A stretch of DNA of 64,000 bases from Isoalcanivorax pacificus W11-5 (GTDB lineage Bacteria; Pseudomonadota; Gammaproteobacteria; Pseudomonadales; Alcanivoracaceae): positions 2,976,001 through 3,040,000 of the forward strand of contig NZ_CP004387.1 of assembly GCF_000299335.2 (NCBI RefSeq), given 5' to 3'. The translations under genes and the position numbers were made by a program. Shown here in pieces: positions 29,241-41,791 of the stretch. How positions within the stretch are numbered: the first letter of the stretch is position 1; each line of letters begins with the position of its first letter. The notes beneath the pieces are model-generated. The model saw only the letters and a list, made by a program, of their open reading frames with translations, was not told where the DNA came from and did not search any database.

Positions 29241-32200
29241 ATCTTAAGCAAGAGGCATTGGAGCGATTGGAGTCGCACTGGGCGGTGGCAGCAATCCCTG
29301 TCGATGCGCGTCAGCAAGCCACGGAACTGGCCCAGTCCAGCTTGGTGCAAAAAGCAGTGGGACGGCAGTTGCATTTACCGATGGCAGATTCCGCCCACAC
29401 GGAAGACTTGCTGAAACGGGTGGCGCTGGCCTACGAAATGGCCGCCATTGAAGGTTTGCCCGCGTTCCTGAGCCAGTCTCCCGAACAGGATGATTTGCGC
29501 CTGCAATGCGTGGCAGGGGCTTGGCGGGCATTCGAGTTCCGCCGTTTGATGCCTGTTGCCACCGCGACTGAGGAAAGGATTTTTCAGGTGCTGCACTTGG
29601 CGGGCCTGGCCTATTGCGGTGATCGCTGGTCGGATATTCGGCGTTGGTTCACGGAAAATCGGACGGCCATTGCCGTGCCGTCGGTGGCCAATCAGCCGTG
29701 GCATTTGCGTCTGCTGTATCGCCTGTTCGATTGCTGGGTACGGTTGCTGCGCAAGAACGGCTGGGACGACCTAGATCAGATCCGCGAAATCATTGCCGGC
29801 TTGCGGGAAGATCAACGCGAGTATGAAAAATCCTCGCTGGACAGCGGCTCCAACGCCCAGGACAGAGCCATGGCCTTACGCCTGATTGCGCTCTACCACT
29901 GGGCCAAGGCGACCGAAGTGCTAGCCCGCTACGTTCTCCAGGGTGAGCCGCGCGGTGTTCATGCCGTGCTCGACAAGCATTTCGAGGCGGCGACGGATGC
30001 CGCCACGGTGGGCGGTGATGCGGCGCTGGAAGTGCTCATGCGCTGGCTGCATGCAAGCTCGCGCCAGATGGTTGCAGGCTCACTGTGGTGGGTTGCCCAT
30101 TCGATCAACTCCAGGGTGACGCGCTTCGTCGGCTCGGCGACCAAGCATCAAGCCATGTTCGAGTTGCTACCGCCCCAACGGGCCGCACTACAGGAACAGG
30201 GGCTGCTGGATGCAGCGGCGACCGCCGTGGTTATCGACCTGCCGACGTCGGGCGGAAAAACACTGCTTGCGCAGTTCCGCATACTCCAGGCCTTGAACCA
30301 ATTTGCCGAACGCGGTGGCTGGGTAGCCTATGTCGTGCCCACCAAGGCGCTGGGCAACCAGATCACGCGCCGCTTGCGGCGTGATTTCAGCCCTGTCGGC
30401 GTGCGTGTCGAGCAGCTCACTGGCGCAGTGGAAATCGACGCCATCGAGGAATCCCTGCTGTCTTCGACAGAGACCGGCGAAACCAGAGCGTTCGACGTAT
30501 TGGTGGCCACGCCGGAAAAACTGCAATTGATTATTCGCAACAAAAAGGTAAGCCGTCCGCTATCGCTGATGGTGATGGACGAGGCGCACAACATGGAGAG
30601 TGAGGCGCGCGGCCTGCGCATTGAATTGCTGCTTGCTACCGTCAAGCAGGAATGCGCTGGCACCAACTTCCTGCTGCTGATGCCGTTCGTTGAGCGCGCC
30701 GATGCACTGGCACGTTGGCTGGCAAGCGATCCGAATTCCGGGCGCTCCATCAGTGTTGGCACCAGTCCCTGGCGCCCCAATGAGCAGTTGGTGGGCATGT
30801 TCCGCGCTAAGACAGACGATACGGTGCGCGCCGGATGGCAACTGGAGTTCGAGTCTCTGCTGACTACGCGCAAGACGATTCACCTGTCCGGCACGCACCC
30901 GGTCGGCAGCGTCAAGCCATTGGATGTCGCACGATCAAAGTTCATCAAGGCAAATGGGCAGCAGCAAGGATTCAATTTACAGGCCGCCGCCATGGCGACG
31001 GTGTTTTCTGCTCGTGGCACCAGCATTGCGGTGGGTAGCGACCCCGGCACGACATGGAGCATGGCACGGGAAGTGGTCAAGGCGCTGCCGACACAGGAGA
31101 GTGTGTCTGATCGGGTTCAGCTTGTTCAGCACTTTCTGGCGGCAGAAATCAGCCCGCAGTTCGAACTGATCAAGATGCTCTCGCATGGGGTCGGCGTGCA
31201 TCACGCGGGGCTATCCGATGAAGTTCGTTCACTCATCGAGTGGCTGACTGAGGAAGGAGACATCAAGGTTCTGTGCGCAACCACGACTTTGGCACAGGGA
31301 ATCAACTTCCCGGTTTCATCGGTGTTTCTCGCAACGACAAAGTATCCGTACGGAGTCCCGTTCAAGAAACGAGAGTTCTGGAATCTTGCCGGACGTGCCG
31401 GGCGGATGAATCAGGACAGCGTTGGCGTAGTCGGCATCGCCGACACCAATCGTGGCAACGAGATTCGGCAGTATGTGCGGGATGCGGCAGGAGAACTGGT
31501 TTCCCAACTCGTCAGCGTGGTTGCTGAGCTGGATCAGGCCAACGACGGCGAGGCACTGCTTGGAGTACTTCGTGCTGATCAGTGGGAGGATTACCGTTGC
31601 TATGTAAATCATCTTGTCCACGAGATCGGCAATCTGGATCGCGTAATAGCCAGCATGGAGAACTCGCTTCGCAATACCTATGGCTATCGGATCTTGCAGG
31701 AATCGTCCGAGGGCCGAACCCGCGCACAAAAACTGATTGAGGCCACCAAGCTTTATGCGCGCAAGATTTCGGAGAATCCAGGGCAAGTCGCACGTGCGGA
31801 CAACACCGGCTTTTCGTTTGAGGGCGTTGGCAGAGCCTTGCATGGTATCCGCGAACTGAACCGTGATCTGACAACGGCAGATTTTTCGGCAGATAAGCTT
31901 TTCGGCAATGCCTCCAGCATGTCCGATCTTTACGGCATCATGCTCAAAATTCCCCAGTTGGCCAGAAACCTTGAGGACATCACGACTAATGGAATGGAGC
32001 ATCAGCAGTTGGCATCCATTACGCGGGATTGGGTAGATGGCAAGAGCATTCAGCAAATTGCGTCGACCTACTTCCGCGCCGAAGAAAATCAAACTCAAGC
32101 TATTACAAATGCATGCAAGGCCATCTATCGTAACCTCATCAACAACGGTACCTGGGGTTTGTCGGCCTTGAGCCGGTTGTCTGGCATTGATTTCGAGCAA

Positions 32201-32503
32201 TTGCCCGACGAGCAAAAGCGCCATATCAATCTACTCCCAGCCATGATCTACCACGGCGTGAAGACGGAAGAAGGCGTTTTGATGCGGATGAATGGTGTGC
32301 CGCGCTCCATCGCAGAAACGTTGGGTGAAAGTTACCGTCAGGCATCAGGTGATTCAAAACAAAAAGCCTCCATACATGCGGTACGTGATTTCATTGCATC
32401 GGCGGAAATTTCGGCTTGGAACAAGGCAAGGTCAGAAAGCTCGCCGCTTTCCGCAGCGGAATATCGGAATGTCTGGCGTGTTTTGTCCGGAACGGAAGGG
32501 TGA
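29237..32503 (+). CDS. Ski2-like DEAD/DEAH helicase, HamB-like
   Basis: A 1088-aa helicase. A long N-terminal helical region (about 330 residues) precedes motif I (DLPTSGGKTLLAQ, about 333). Motif II is DEAH in MVMDEAHNMES (about 447). The second RecA domain has GVGVHHAGLSDEVR (about 652), CATTTLAQGINFP (about 680) and FWNLAGRAGRMNQ (about 713). The HHAGL and NLAGRAGR wording is typical of Ski2/Hel308 helicases. The C-terminal 330 residues are helical without a recognised domain. It overlaps the putative nuclease gene by ATGA. In Hachiman, HamB surveys DNA and releases HamA nuclease activity; the same division of labour is inferred here. Confidence 0.8.
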   Translation: MNLKQEALERLESHWAVAAIPVDARQQATELAQSSLVQKAVGRQLHLPMADSAHTEDLLKRVALAYEMAAIEGLPAFLSQSPEQDDLRLQCVAGAWRAFEFRRLMPVATATEERIFQVLHLAGLAYCGDRWSDIRRWFTENRTAIAVPSVANQPWHLRLLYRLFDCWVRLLRKNGWDDLDQIREIIAGLREDQREYEKSSLDSGSNAQDRAMALRLIALYHWAKATEVLARYVLQGEPRGVHAVLDKHFEAATDAATVGGDAALEVLMRWLHASSRQMVAGSLWWVAHSINSRVTRFVGSATKHQAMFELLPPQRAALQEQGLLDAAATAVVIDLPTSGGKTLLAQFRILQALNQFAERGGWVAYVVPTKALGNQITRRLRRDFSPVGVRVEQLTGAVEIDAIEESLLSSTETGETRAFDVLVATPEKLQLIIRNKKVSRPLSLMVMDEAHNMESEARGLRIELLLATVKQECAGTNFLLLMPFVERADALARWLASDPNSGRSISVGTSPWRPNEQLVGMFRAKTDDTVRAGWQLEFESLLTTRKTIHLSGTHPVGSVKPLDVARSKFIKANGQQQGFNLQAAAMATVFSARGTSIAVGSDPGTTWSMAREVVKALPTQESVSDRVQLVQHFLAAEISPQFELIKMLSHGVGVHHAGLSDEVRSLIEWLTEEGDIKVLCATTTLAQGINFPVSSVFLATTKYPYGVPFKKREFWNLAGRAGRMNQDSVGVVGIADTNRGNEIRQYVRDAAGELVSQLVSVVAELDQANDGEALLGVLRADQWEDYRCYVNHLVHEIGNLDRVIASMENSLRNTYGYRILQESSEGRTRAQKLIEATKLYARKISENPGQVARADNTGFSFEGVGRALHGIRELNRDLTTADFSADKLFGNASSMSDLYGIMLKIPQLARNLEDITTNGMEHQQLASITRDWVDGKSIQQIASTYFRAEENQTQAITNACKAIYRNLINNGTWGLSALSRLSGIDFEQLPDEQKRHINLLPAMIYHGVKTEEGVLMRMNGVPRSIAETLGESYRQASGDSKQKASIHAVRDFIASAEISAWNKARSESSPLSAAEYRNVWRVLSGTEG

Positions 32504-32511
32504 ACCACGCC

Positions 32512-33972
32512 ATGACCGAAACCGAAACCGAAACCACCGAGCTGAAAAAGTCCCTAGCCGAACTGAAGCAGGGCCTGATCTCGCTGGCCGCCATGCTCAA
32601 CAAGCACGGCCAGGCCGAGCTGTGGTTCGGCATCGCGCCCAATGGCAAGGCCGTGGGGCTGGATGTGACCGAGAAAACCCTGCGCGATGTGTCGCAAGCC
32701 ATTGCCGCGCATATCGAACCGGCCATCTATCCACACATCACCCAACAGCGCATCGACGGCAAGCAGTGCCTGCACATCAAGGCCGAGGGCTGGCAGCAGC
32801 CTTATCTGGCCTATGGTCGTGCTTACATGCGGGTGGCGGATGAAGATAAAAAACTCAGCGCCAGCGAACTGAAGAACCTCATCCTGCAAAGCAATCAGGA
32901 TGCGCTGCGCTGGGAAAACGAACCCAGCGGCCTGACCCTGGAACAACTGAACCCCGAAAAAATCAGCCACTTCCTTGCACGCGCCGACCTGCCGCCAGAC
33001 AGCGCCGCCAACGCCCTGGAAAAGCTCGACCTGTTGCGTCAGGGCGCGCCCATCAACGCCGCCAAACTTTTTTTCGCCGACGAACCCATCCAGTTGCGCT
33101 GCGCGGTATTTGCCACCCACACCAGCTCCACCATCATCGACCGTCACGATTTCGATGGCGACATCCTCGAACTGATCGAAGAAGCCGAAAAATACACCCT
33201 GAAAAACATCCACATCGGCATGAGGCTGGAAGGCTTGCGCCGTGTGGACGTGCCCGAAATCTCCCTCAAGGCCATCCGCGAATCGCTGGTCAATGCCTTC
33301 TGCCACCGCGACTGGCGCGACCCGGATTTCGTGCAGGTCGCCGTGTTCAAGGATCGGCTGGAAATCCGCAGCCCCGGCAGCCTCTACGGCAACCTGACCT
33401 TTGACGAGATACGCCAGGGCAACGTCTCCCGCCGCCGCAACCCGAAAATTGCCGAACTGCTGCGCCGCATTCATCTGGTGGAAGCCTGGGGCCGGGGGGT
33501 GCCGCTGATTCTGGAAAACGCGCCAGCCACCAGCTTTGTCGAAATCGGAGGCCTGTTCATCACCCGCTTTACGCGGCCAAGTGCCCAGCAGACTACCCAG
33601 GCAACCAGCACAGACACTGGCAGAGAAGACACTCAAACCAGCAGAGGAACTAGTACAGAAAGCACGGAAACTGGTAGAGAAAACATTGAAGCTAGTAGAG
33701 AAACTGGTATAGAAAGCACGAAAACCAGCAGAGAATCAGGGACAGAAGCCAACTCACCAGACACCCTGGCCGGGCTTCCAACAGCACAAAAAATCCTGCG
33801 CCACCTGCAATCAGAGCCGGCCAGCACCGCCAAAGACCTTGCCCAAAAAGTCGGCATCACGGAAAAGGGTGTTCGCTACCACCTGGAGCAACTGAAGAAG
33901 CAGGGCAAGCTGCGCCACGTTGGCCCCACCAAAGGCGGCTACTGGAAAGTCATCACAAAGGCCGACGAATAA
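32512..33972 (+). CDS. AlbA_2 (Schlafen-type) / ATPase / winged-helix protein
   Basis: A 486-aa protein of the RecG-like putative transcriptional regulator group. The N-terminal AlbA_2 domain (about 1-140) includes ELWFGIAPNGKAVGLDV and YLAYGRAYMRVADEDK. A GHKL-type C-terminal half follows (AIRESLVNAFCHRDWRD, about 254, the N-box; AWGRGVPLIL, about 323). A Ser/Thr/Glu-rich linker with repeated TGRE/TSRE/TEST units spans about 361-416. A winged helix closes the protein (ASTAKDLAQKVGITEKGVRYHLEQLKKQGKL). It may regulate the operon or act in defence; both are seen for this family. The gene sits between the helicase and methylase genes in the same direction, 8 nt after the former. Confidence 0.78.
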   Translation: MTETETETTELKKSLAELKQGLISLAAMLNKHGQAELWFGIAPNGKAVGLDVTEKTLRDVSQAIAAHIEPAIYPHITQQRIDGKQCLHIKAEGWQQPYLAYGRAYMRVADEDKKLSASELKNLILQSNQDALRWENEPSGLTLEQLNPEKISHFLARADLPPDSAANALEKLDLLRQGAPINAAKLFFADEPIQLRCAVFATHTSSTIIDRHDFDGDILELIEEAEKYTLKNIHIGMRLEGLRRVDVPEISLKAIRESLVNAFCHRDWRDPDFVQVAVFKDRLEIRSPGSLYGNLTFDEIRQGNVSRRRNPKIAELLRRIHLVEAWGRGVPLILENAPATSFVEIGGLFITRFTRPSAQQTTQATSTDTGREDTQTSRGTSTESTETGRENIEASRETGIESTKTSRESGTEANSPDTLAGLPTAQKILRHLQSEPASTAKDLAQKVGITEKGVRYHLEQLKKQGKLRHVGPTKGGYWKVITKADE

Positions 33973-33973
33973 C

Positions 33974-38572
<4,599 letters not shown>

Positions 38573-38588
38573 TCACGGAGAATGCACT

Positions 38589-40601
38589 ATGGAGCCACTG
38601 TCCCAGCACTTGCCGATTGATCAATGTTTCCCGCGACTGTGGTTTGAACGCCTGGTGATCTTCAGTGAGCCTGATGAAGCCCATGTCGTTCGCACCATTC
38701 CCCTCCATCGCGGGCTGAATCTGGTCTGGGCCAAGGAACCGGCTGCTGGCAGTGCAACAGGTACGCGCGCGGCTGGCCACGGTGTGGGCAAGACATCGCT
38801 ATGCCTGTTGCTGCGCTTCTGTCTGGGCGATATATCCAAAGCCGTAGCGGATTTACGGGAAGAACTGCTCGGCGAGTTTGCCCAGGGAGGAGTGATCGCC
38901 GTCATTCATGCGGACGGCCAGCCCTTCACACTGTGCCGCTATTTCAATCCTCACAAGGAAGGGATTGCCTGCACGGGTACCGATACCGCAGGCATCTGGA
39001 ATCGCCCAGCAGAAGACAGTGATCGCGCCTTCCTGAAGAAGCTGGCGGATGGAATGATGGGCCGCGTATTCCCGAAAAACATCCCGGAAACCAACCAACC
39101 CATCGAATGGAAGCATGTATTGGCATGGATCAGCCGGGATCAGGGTTCTCGCTTCAAATCCTTCTTCGCATGGCGTGAAGGTGAGGGAACGGGGCTGCAA
39201 CGCAGGCAGAAAGACCCGCCCATCGTCATGCGTGCGGTGCTGGGGCTGCTGGATCGCGGCGAATCCGATCTCCTGGTGCGGATCGCCGCACTGGAGGAAG
39301 ACTTGAAGCGATCTCAACAGAAAACGGAGGTCCTGCTTCAGGAGCCGACGCTGATCCGGCACCGCATCGAATCCAATCTGCGTGCAAGAGGAAATCTGCC
39401 AGACGATTTTCCGATTCGAACCGATGACTTGTTCGCAGATTCCGTTGAACAACACATAAAAGTAGCCAGCGAGGAAGCCGCTGCACGCTTGGCAACGTGG
39501 AACGCCAAGCAGGAAAAAGACGACCAAGCCGTAGCCGACCTGCGCGCCAATCTGAAAAATCTCCAAAACGAATTTGACAGGGCACAGTCCGAATATGACC
39601 TTGCCGACGCCGCAAAACGCCAAGATGAAGATGCATTCCGCGCCATTGGCACACAGTTGCTGAACCTCCGGCAACTGAGTGGTCATTGTGAGGAGGGCAA
39701 TCTGCCTTTTTCGCAATGCCAGCATGTGCAGGCAGAAATAGCGAAGCTGGAACAGGCCAGCCTGCACGACGTGCGGGACAAGAAGAATCTTCAGCAAGTC
39801 ATGGCCGATTCGGCTGCCCGCGCTGGTGGGGCACTCGCTCGCAAGAACGATCTGCAACAAAAGATCGAAGCGATGCAGCGCCAGGAAAAACTATTGGTAG
39901 CCGCCCAGCAGAAAACCCGCCTGGCCAGGAGAACGGCCGAAATCGAAGCCAACCGCTGGCCCGATCTGCTCGATGAGCTAGATCGCTGGGAGCGGGCAGC
40001 AGGCTCTACACAGGCACAGGCGGACATCAATGCCTCTCACATGGAAAGCGACCGTATCGAAGGCGAACTGAACAGCGCGCGCACGAAACTGGCCCTGCTG
40101 CAACAAAATCGCTCCGAACGGGAAAAGACCCTGGCTCATATTACCGATGATCTGACACGCCAGTTACTGCCCGACGGCGCCATCGGCACCTTCGATCCAC
40201 GCGACGAAGCAAGACCATTCCGTTTATCCATGCGCGGCGGTGAGGCCTACCGCGTCCTCGAAGTGCTGCTCGGAGACATCGCCTGCCTCCTGGATAGCGC
40301 CAGCCCGGAAAGCGCGTTGCCCGGCCTGTTCATCCACGACTGCCCAAGGGAGGCGGACATGAGTACAGGGCTGTATGAAAACTACCTGTCCTTGATTGAC
40401 TTGCTGCAAAAAGAACGGCGTATGGATGGCGAGCCACATTTTCAGTACATCATCACCACGACCACACCACCACCGACAGCACTGCAAAACAAGGACGTTT
40501 GTTTGACCCTCTACCCCAGCTCCGAAGAAGGATTGTTGTTTGGAAAGCGATTTCACGATGGTCGTCGAATGAGTTTGGAAGGAACAGAGGAGCTTCATTG
40601 A
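38589..40601 (+). CDS. SMC/Rad50-like coiled-coil ATPase
   Basis: A 670-aa protein. The Walker A motif GHGVGKTSLCLLL is at residues 63-75, close to the N-terminus. A central region (about 215-540) is rich in charged and Leu/Ala heptads and reads as long coiled coils. Near the C-terminus LPGLFIHDCPREADMS (about 577-592) takes the place of a Walker B segment, with Asp and Glu in the expected places. This is the plan of SMC/Rad50/RecN-type and ABC-3C (DUF2326-like) ATPases. It ends in TGA overlapping the ATG of the GHKL gene, so it is translationally coupled to the next two genes. Role in DNA sensing or loading is inferred. I do not recognise a specific named family. Confidence 0.7.
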   Translation: MEPLSQHLPIDQCFPRLWFERLVIFSEPDEAHVVRTIPLHRGLNLVWAKEPAAGSATGTRAAGHGVGKTSLCLLLRFCLGDISKAVADLREELLGEFAQGGVIAVIHADGQPFTLCRYFNPHKEGIACTGTDTAGIWNRPAEDSDRAFLKKLADGMMGRVFPKNIPETNQPIEWKHVLAWISRDQGSRFKSFFAWREGEGTGLQRRQKDPPIVMRAVLGLLDRGESDLLVRIAALEEDLKRSQQKTEVLLQEPTLIRHRIESNLRARGNLPDDFPIRTDDLFADSVEQHIKVASEEAAARLATWNAKQEKDDQAVADLRANLKNLQNEFDRAQSEYDLADAAKRQDEDAFRAIGTQLLNLRQLSGHCEEGNLPFSQCQHVQAEIAKLEQASLHDVRDKKNLQQVMADSAARAGGALARKNDLQQKIEAMQRQEKLLVAAQQKTRLARRTAEIEANRWPDLLDELDRWERAAGSTQAQADINASHMESDRIEGELNSARTKLALLQQNRSEREKTLAHITDDLTRQLLPDGAIGTFDPRDEARPFRLSMRGGEAYRVLEVLLGDIACLLDSASPESALPGLFIHDCPREADMSTGLYENYLSLIDLLQKERRMDGEPHFQYIITTTTPPPTALQNKDVCLTLYPSSEEGLLFGKRFHDGRRMSLEGTEELH

Positions 40602-41791
40602 TGGATTTTCCAAAAAGTCTCAGTGTCGAGGCGTGCGAAAAATTTCTGAACGACCTGGAAGCAGCCAAAAGTGATGTATCGCTGCAATTTCCCGTCGGAA
40701 CCAAAGGGTATGCATTCGGTGGATTGGCGAGCGCCATTCAGGCAGTAAACACTTGGGTTAGATCGAGTGAAACCCGCCGAATTGAATTGCGCAAAAGTGA
40801 CGCAAGTGATGTTGTTGATGACCTTATAGCCAGACCCCATAAGTTTGTGGCAGCCATGTCATCACGCTCCATCGTCATGAATGATTCGCAGGATTCTGAC
40901 CTTCGACCACTGGTCAACAGCAAAGCCAGGCAAGCGATCCATGCGCAGTCTCAACACCAATATGGCCAGCAACGCGGCGGTCTTTGTTGGTTTGGGTTTG
41001 TTGACCACAGCTCCAAGGGTTTTGACCAGAATTTTTACATAAAAAAAACCGACAAAAACCCCGAGCCTCGTCAGCCCGAGCAGTTCAAGACAATCATTAA
41101 ATCCATGACGGAAAAAGCCATCAGCGTTCCTGGGGGGGCCAAAGCTCCTGAACATGAGGCACTTGATCACCTCGGCAGAATATTTTACGAGCTATTCCTC
41201 AATACACACGAGCATGGCACTAAAGGAAAGTTGCGTCACGAATGGCTCAAGCCCGGAGTGCGGATTATTTATGCCCAGGGAATCAACCTCAGCGAGGCTG
41301 GCACCAAGGGCATTATCAGCCAGCAGCCGGTATTGTCTGATTATGTTCAGTCCATTGAAAGCAAGCTAAATGTTCAGGGGAGCCGCCGTTTTCTGGAGCT
41401 GGGTATTATCGACTCAGGCTTAGGCTATTGTGGGCGCTGGCAGGCCGATCACCCACTAGACAACTTTTCAGATGGCCCGTCGCTAGATGCTGAATACGAA
41501 ACCTTCAAGAAATGCTTCAAATTTCGCCAAACTTCAACATCGGAAGACAATAAGGGAAATGGCTTGCCTGTGGTAATGGATAGATTGACCCGGCTGAATG
41601 GTTTGATGCGCATCCGCAGCGGACGCCTTTCAGTCTACCGGGATTTCGTAACATCACCTTACTCAGACCAGGATTCCTGTGTTTTTTTCGATTGGTTGAA
41701 GCGCACCTCTGCCGAGCAAGATTTGAGCCGTATGACACATGTCGCCGGCGTTGCAATTAGCCTCTTGATTCCGCTGGAGGCAAAATCATGA
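40601..41791 (+). CDS. GHKL-family ATPase (histidine-kinase/Hsp90-like fold)
   Basis: A 396-aa protein. The three GHKL boxes are present in order. The N-box is ELFLNTHEHGTKG (about residues 196-208), with the Glu and Asn that bind Mg-ATP. The G1 box is IIDSGLGY (about 270-277). The G2 box is NKGNGLPVVMDRL (about 316-328). No kinase H-box, receiver or membrane segment is visible. The first 180 residues have no recognised domain. It overlaps the SMC-like gene by 1 nt (TGATG, with AGGAG upstream) and the next gene by 4 nt. Base composition is clearly more AT-rich than in the helicase and methylase genes. Function unknown; an ATP-driven sensor or clamp is possible. Confidence 0.7.
   Translation: MDFPKSLSVEACEKFLNDLEAAKSDVSLQFPVGTKGYAFGGLASAIQAVNTWVRSSETRRIELRKSDASDVVDDLIARPHKFVAAMSSRSIVMNDSQDSDLRPLVNSKARQAIHAQSQHQYGQQRGGLCWFGFVDHSSKGFDQNFYIKKTDKNPEPRQPEQFKTIIKSMTEKAISVPGGAKAPEHEALDHLGRIFYELFLNTHEHGTKGKLRHEWLKPGVRIIYAQGINLSEAGTKGIISQQPVLSDYVQSIESKLNVQGSRRFLELGIIDSGLGYCGRWQADHPLDNFSDGPSLDAEYETFKKCFKFRQTSTSEDNKGNGLPVVMDRLTRLNGLMRIRSGRLSVYRDFVTSPYSDQDSCVFFDWLKRTSAEQDLSRMTHVAGVAISLLIPLEAKS

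Noticed and set aside
33595-33765. CRISPR-like repeat array
   Set aside because: The repeats are short, in frame and part of a coding linker; no spacer structure exists. No CRISPR array was found elsewhere.
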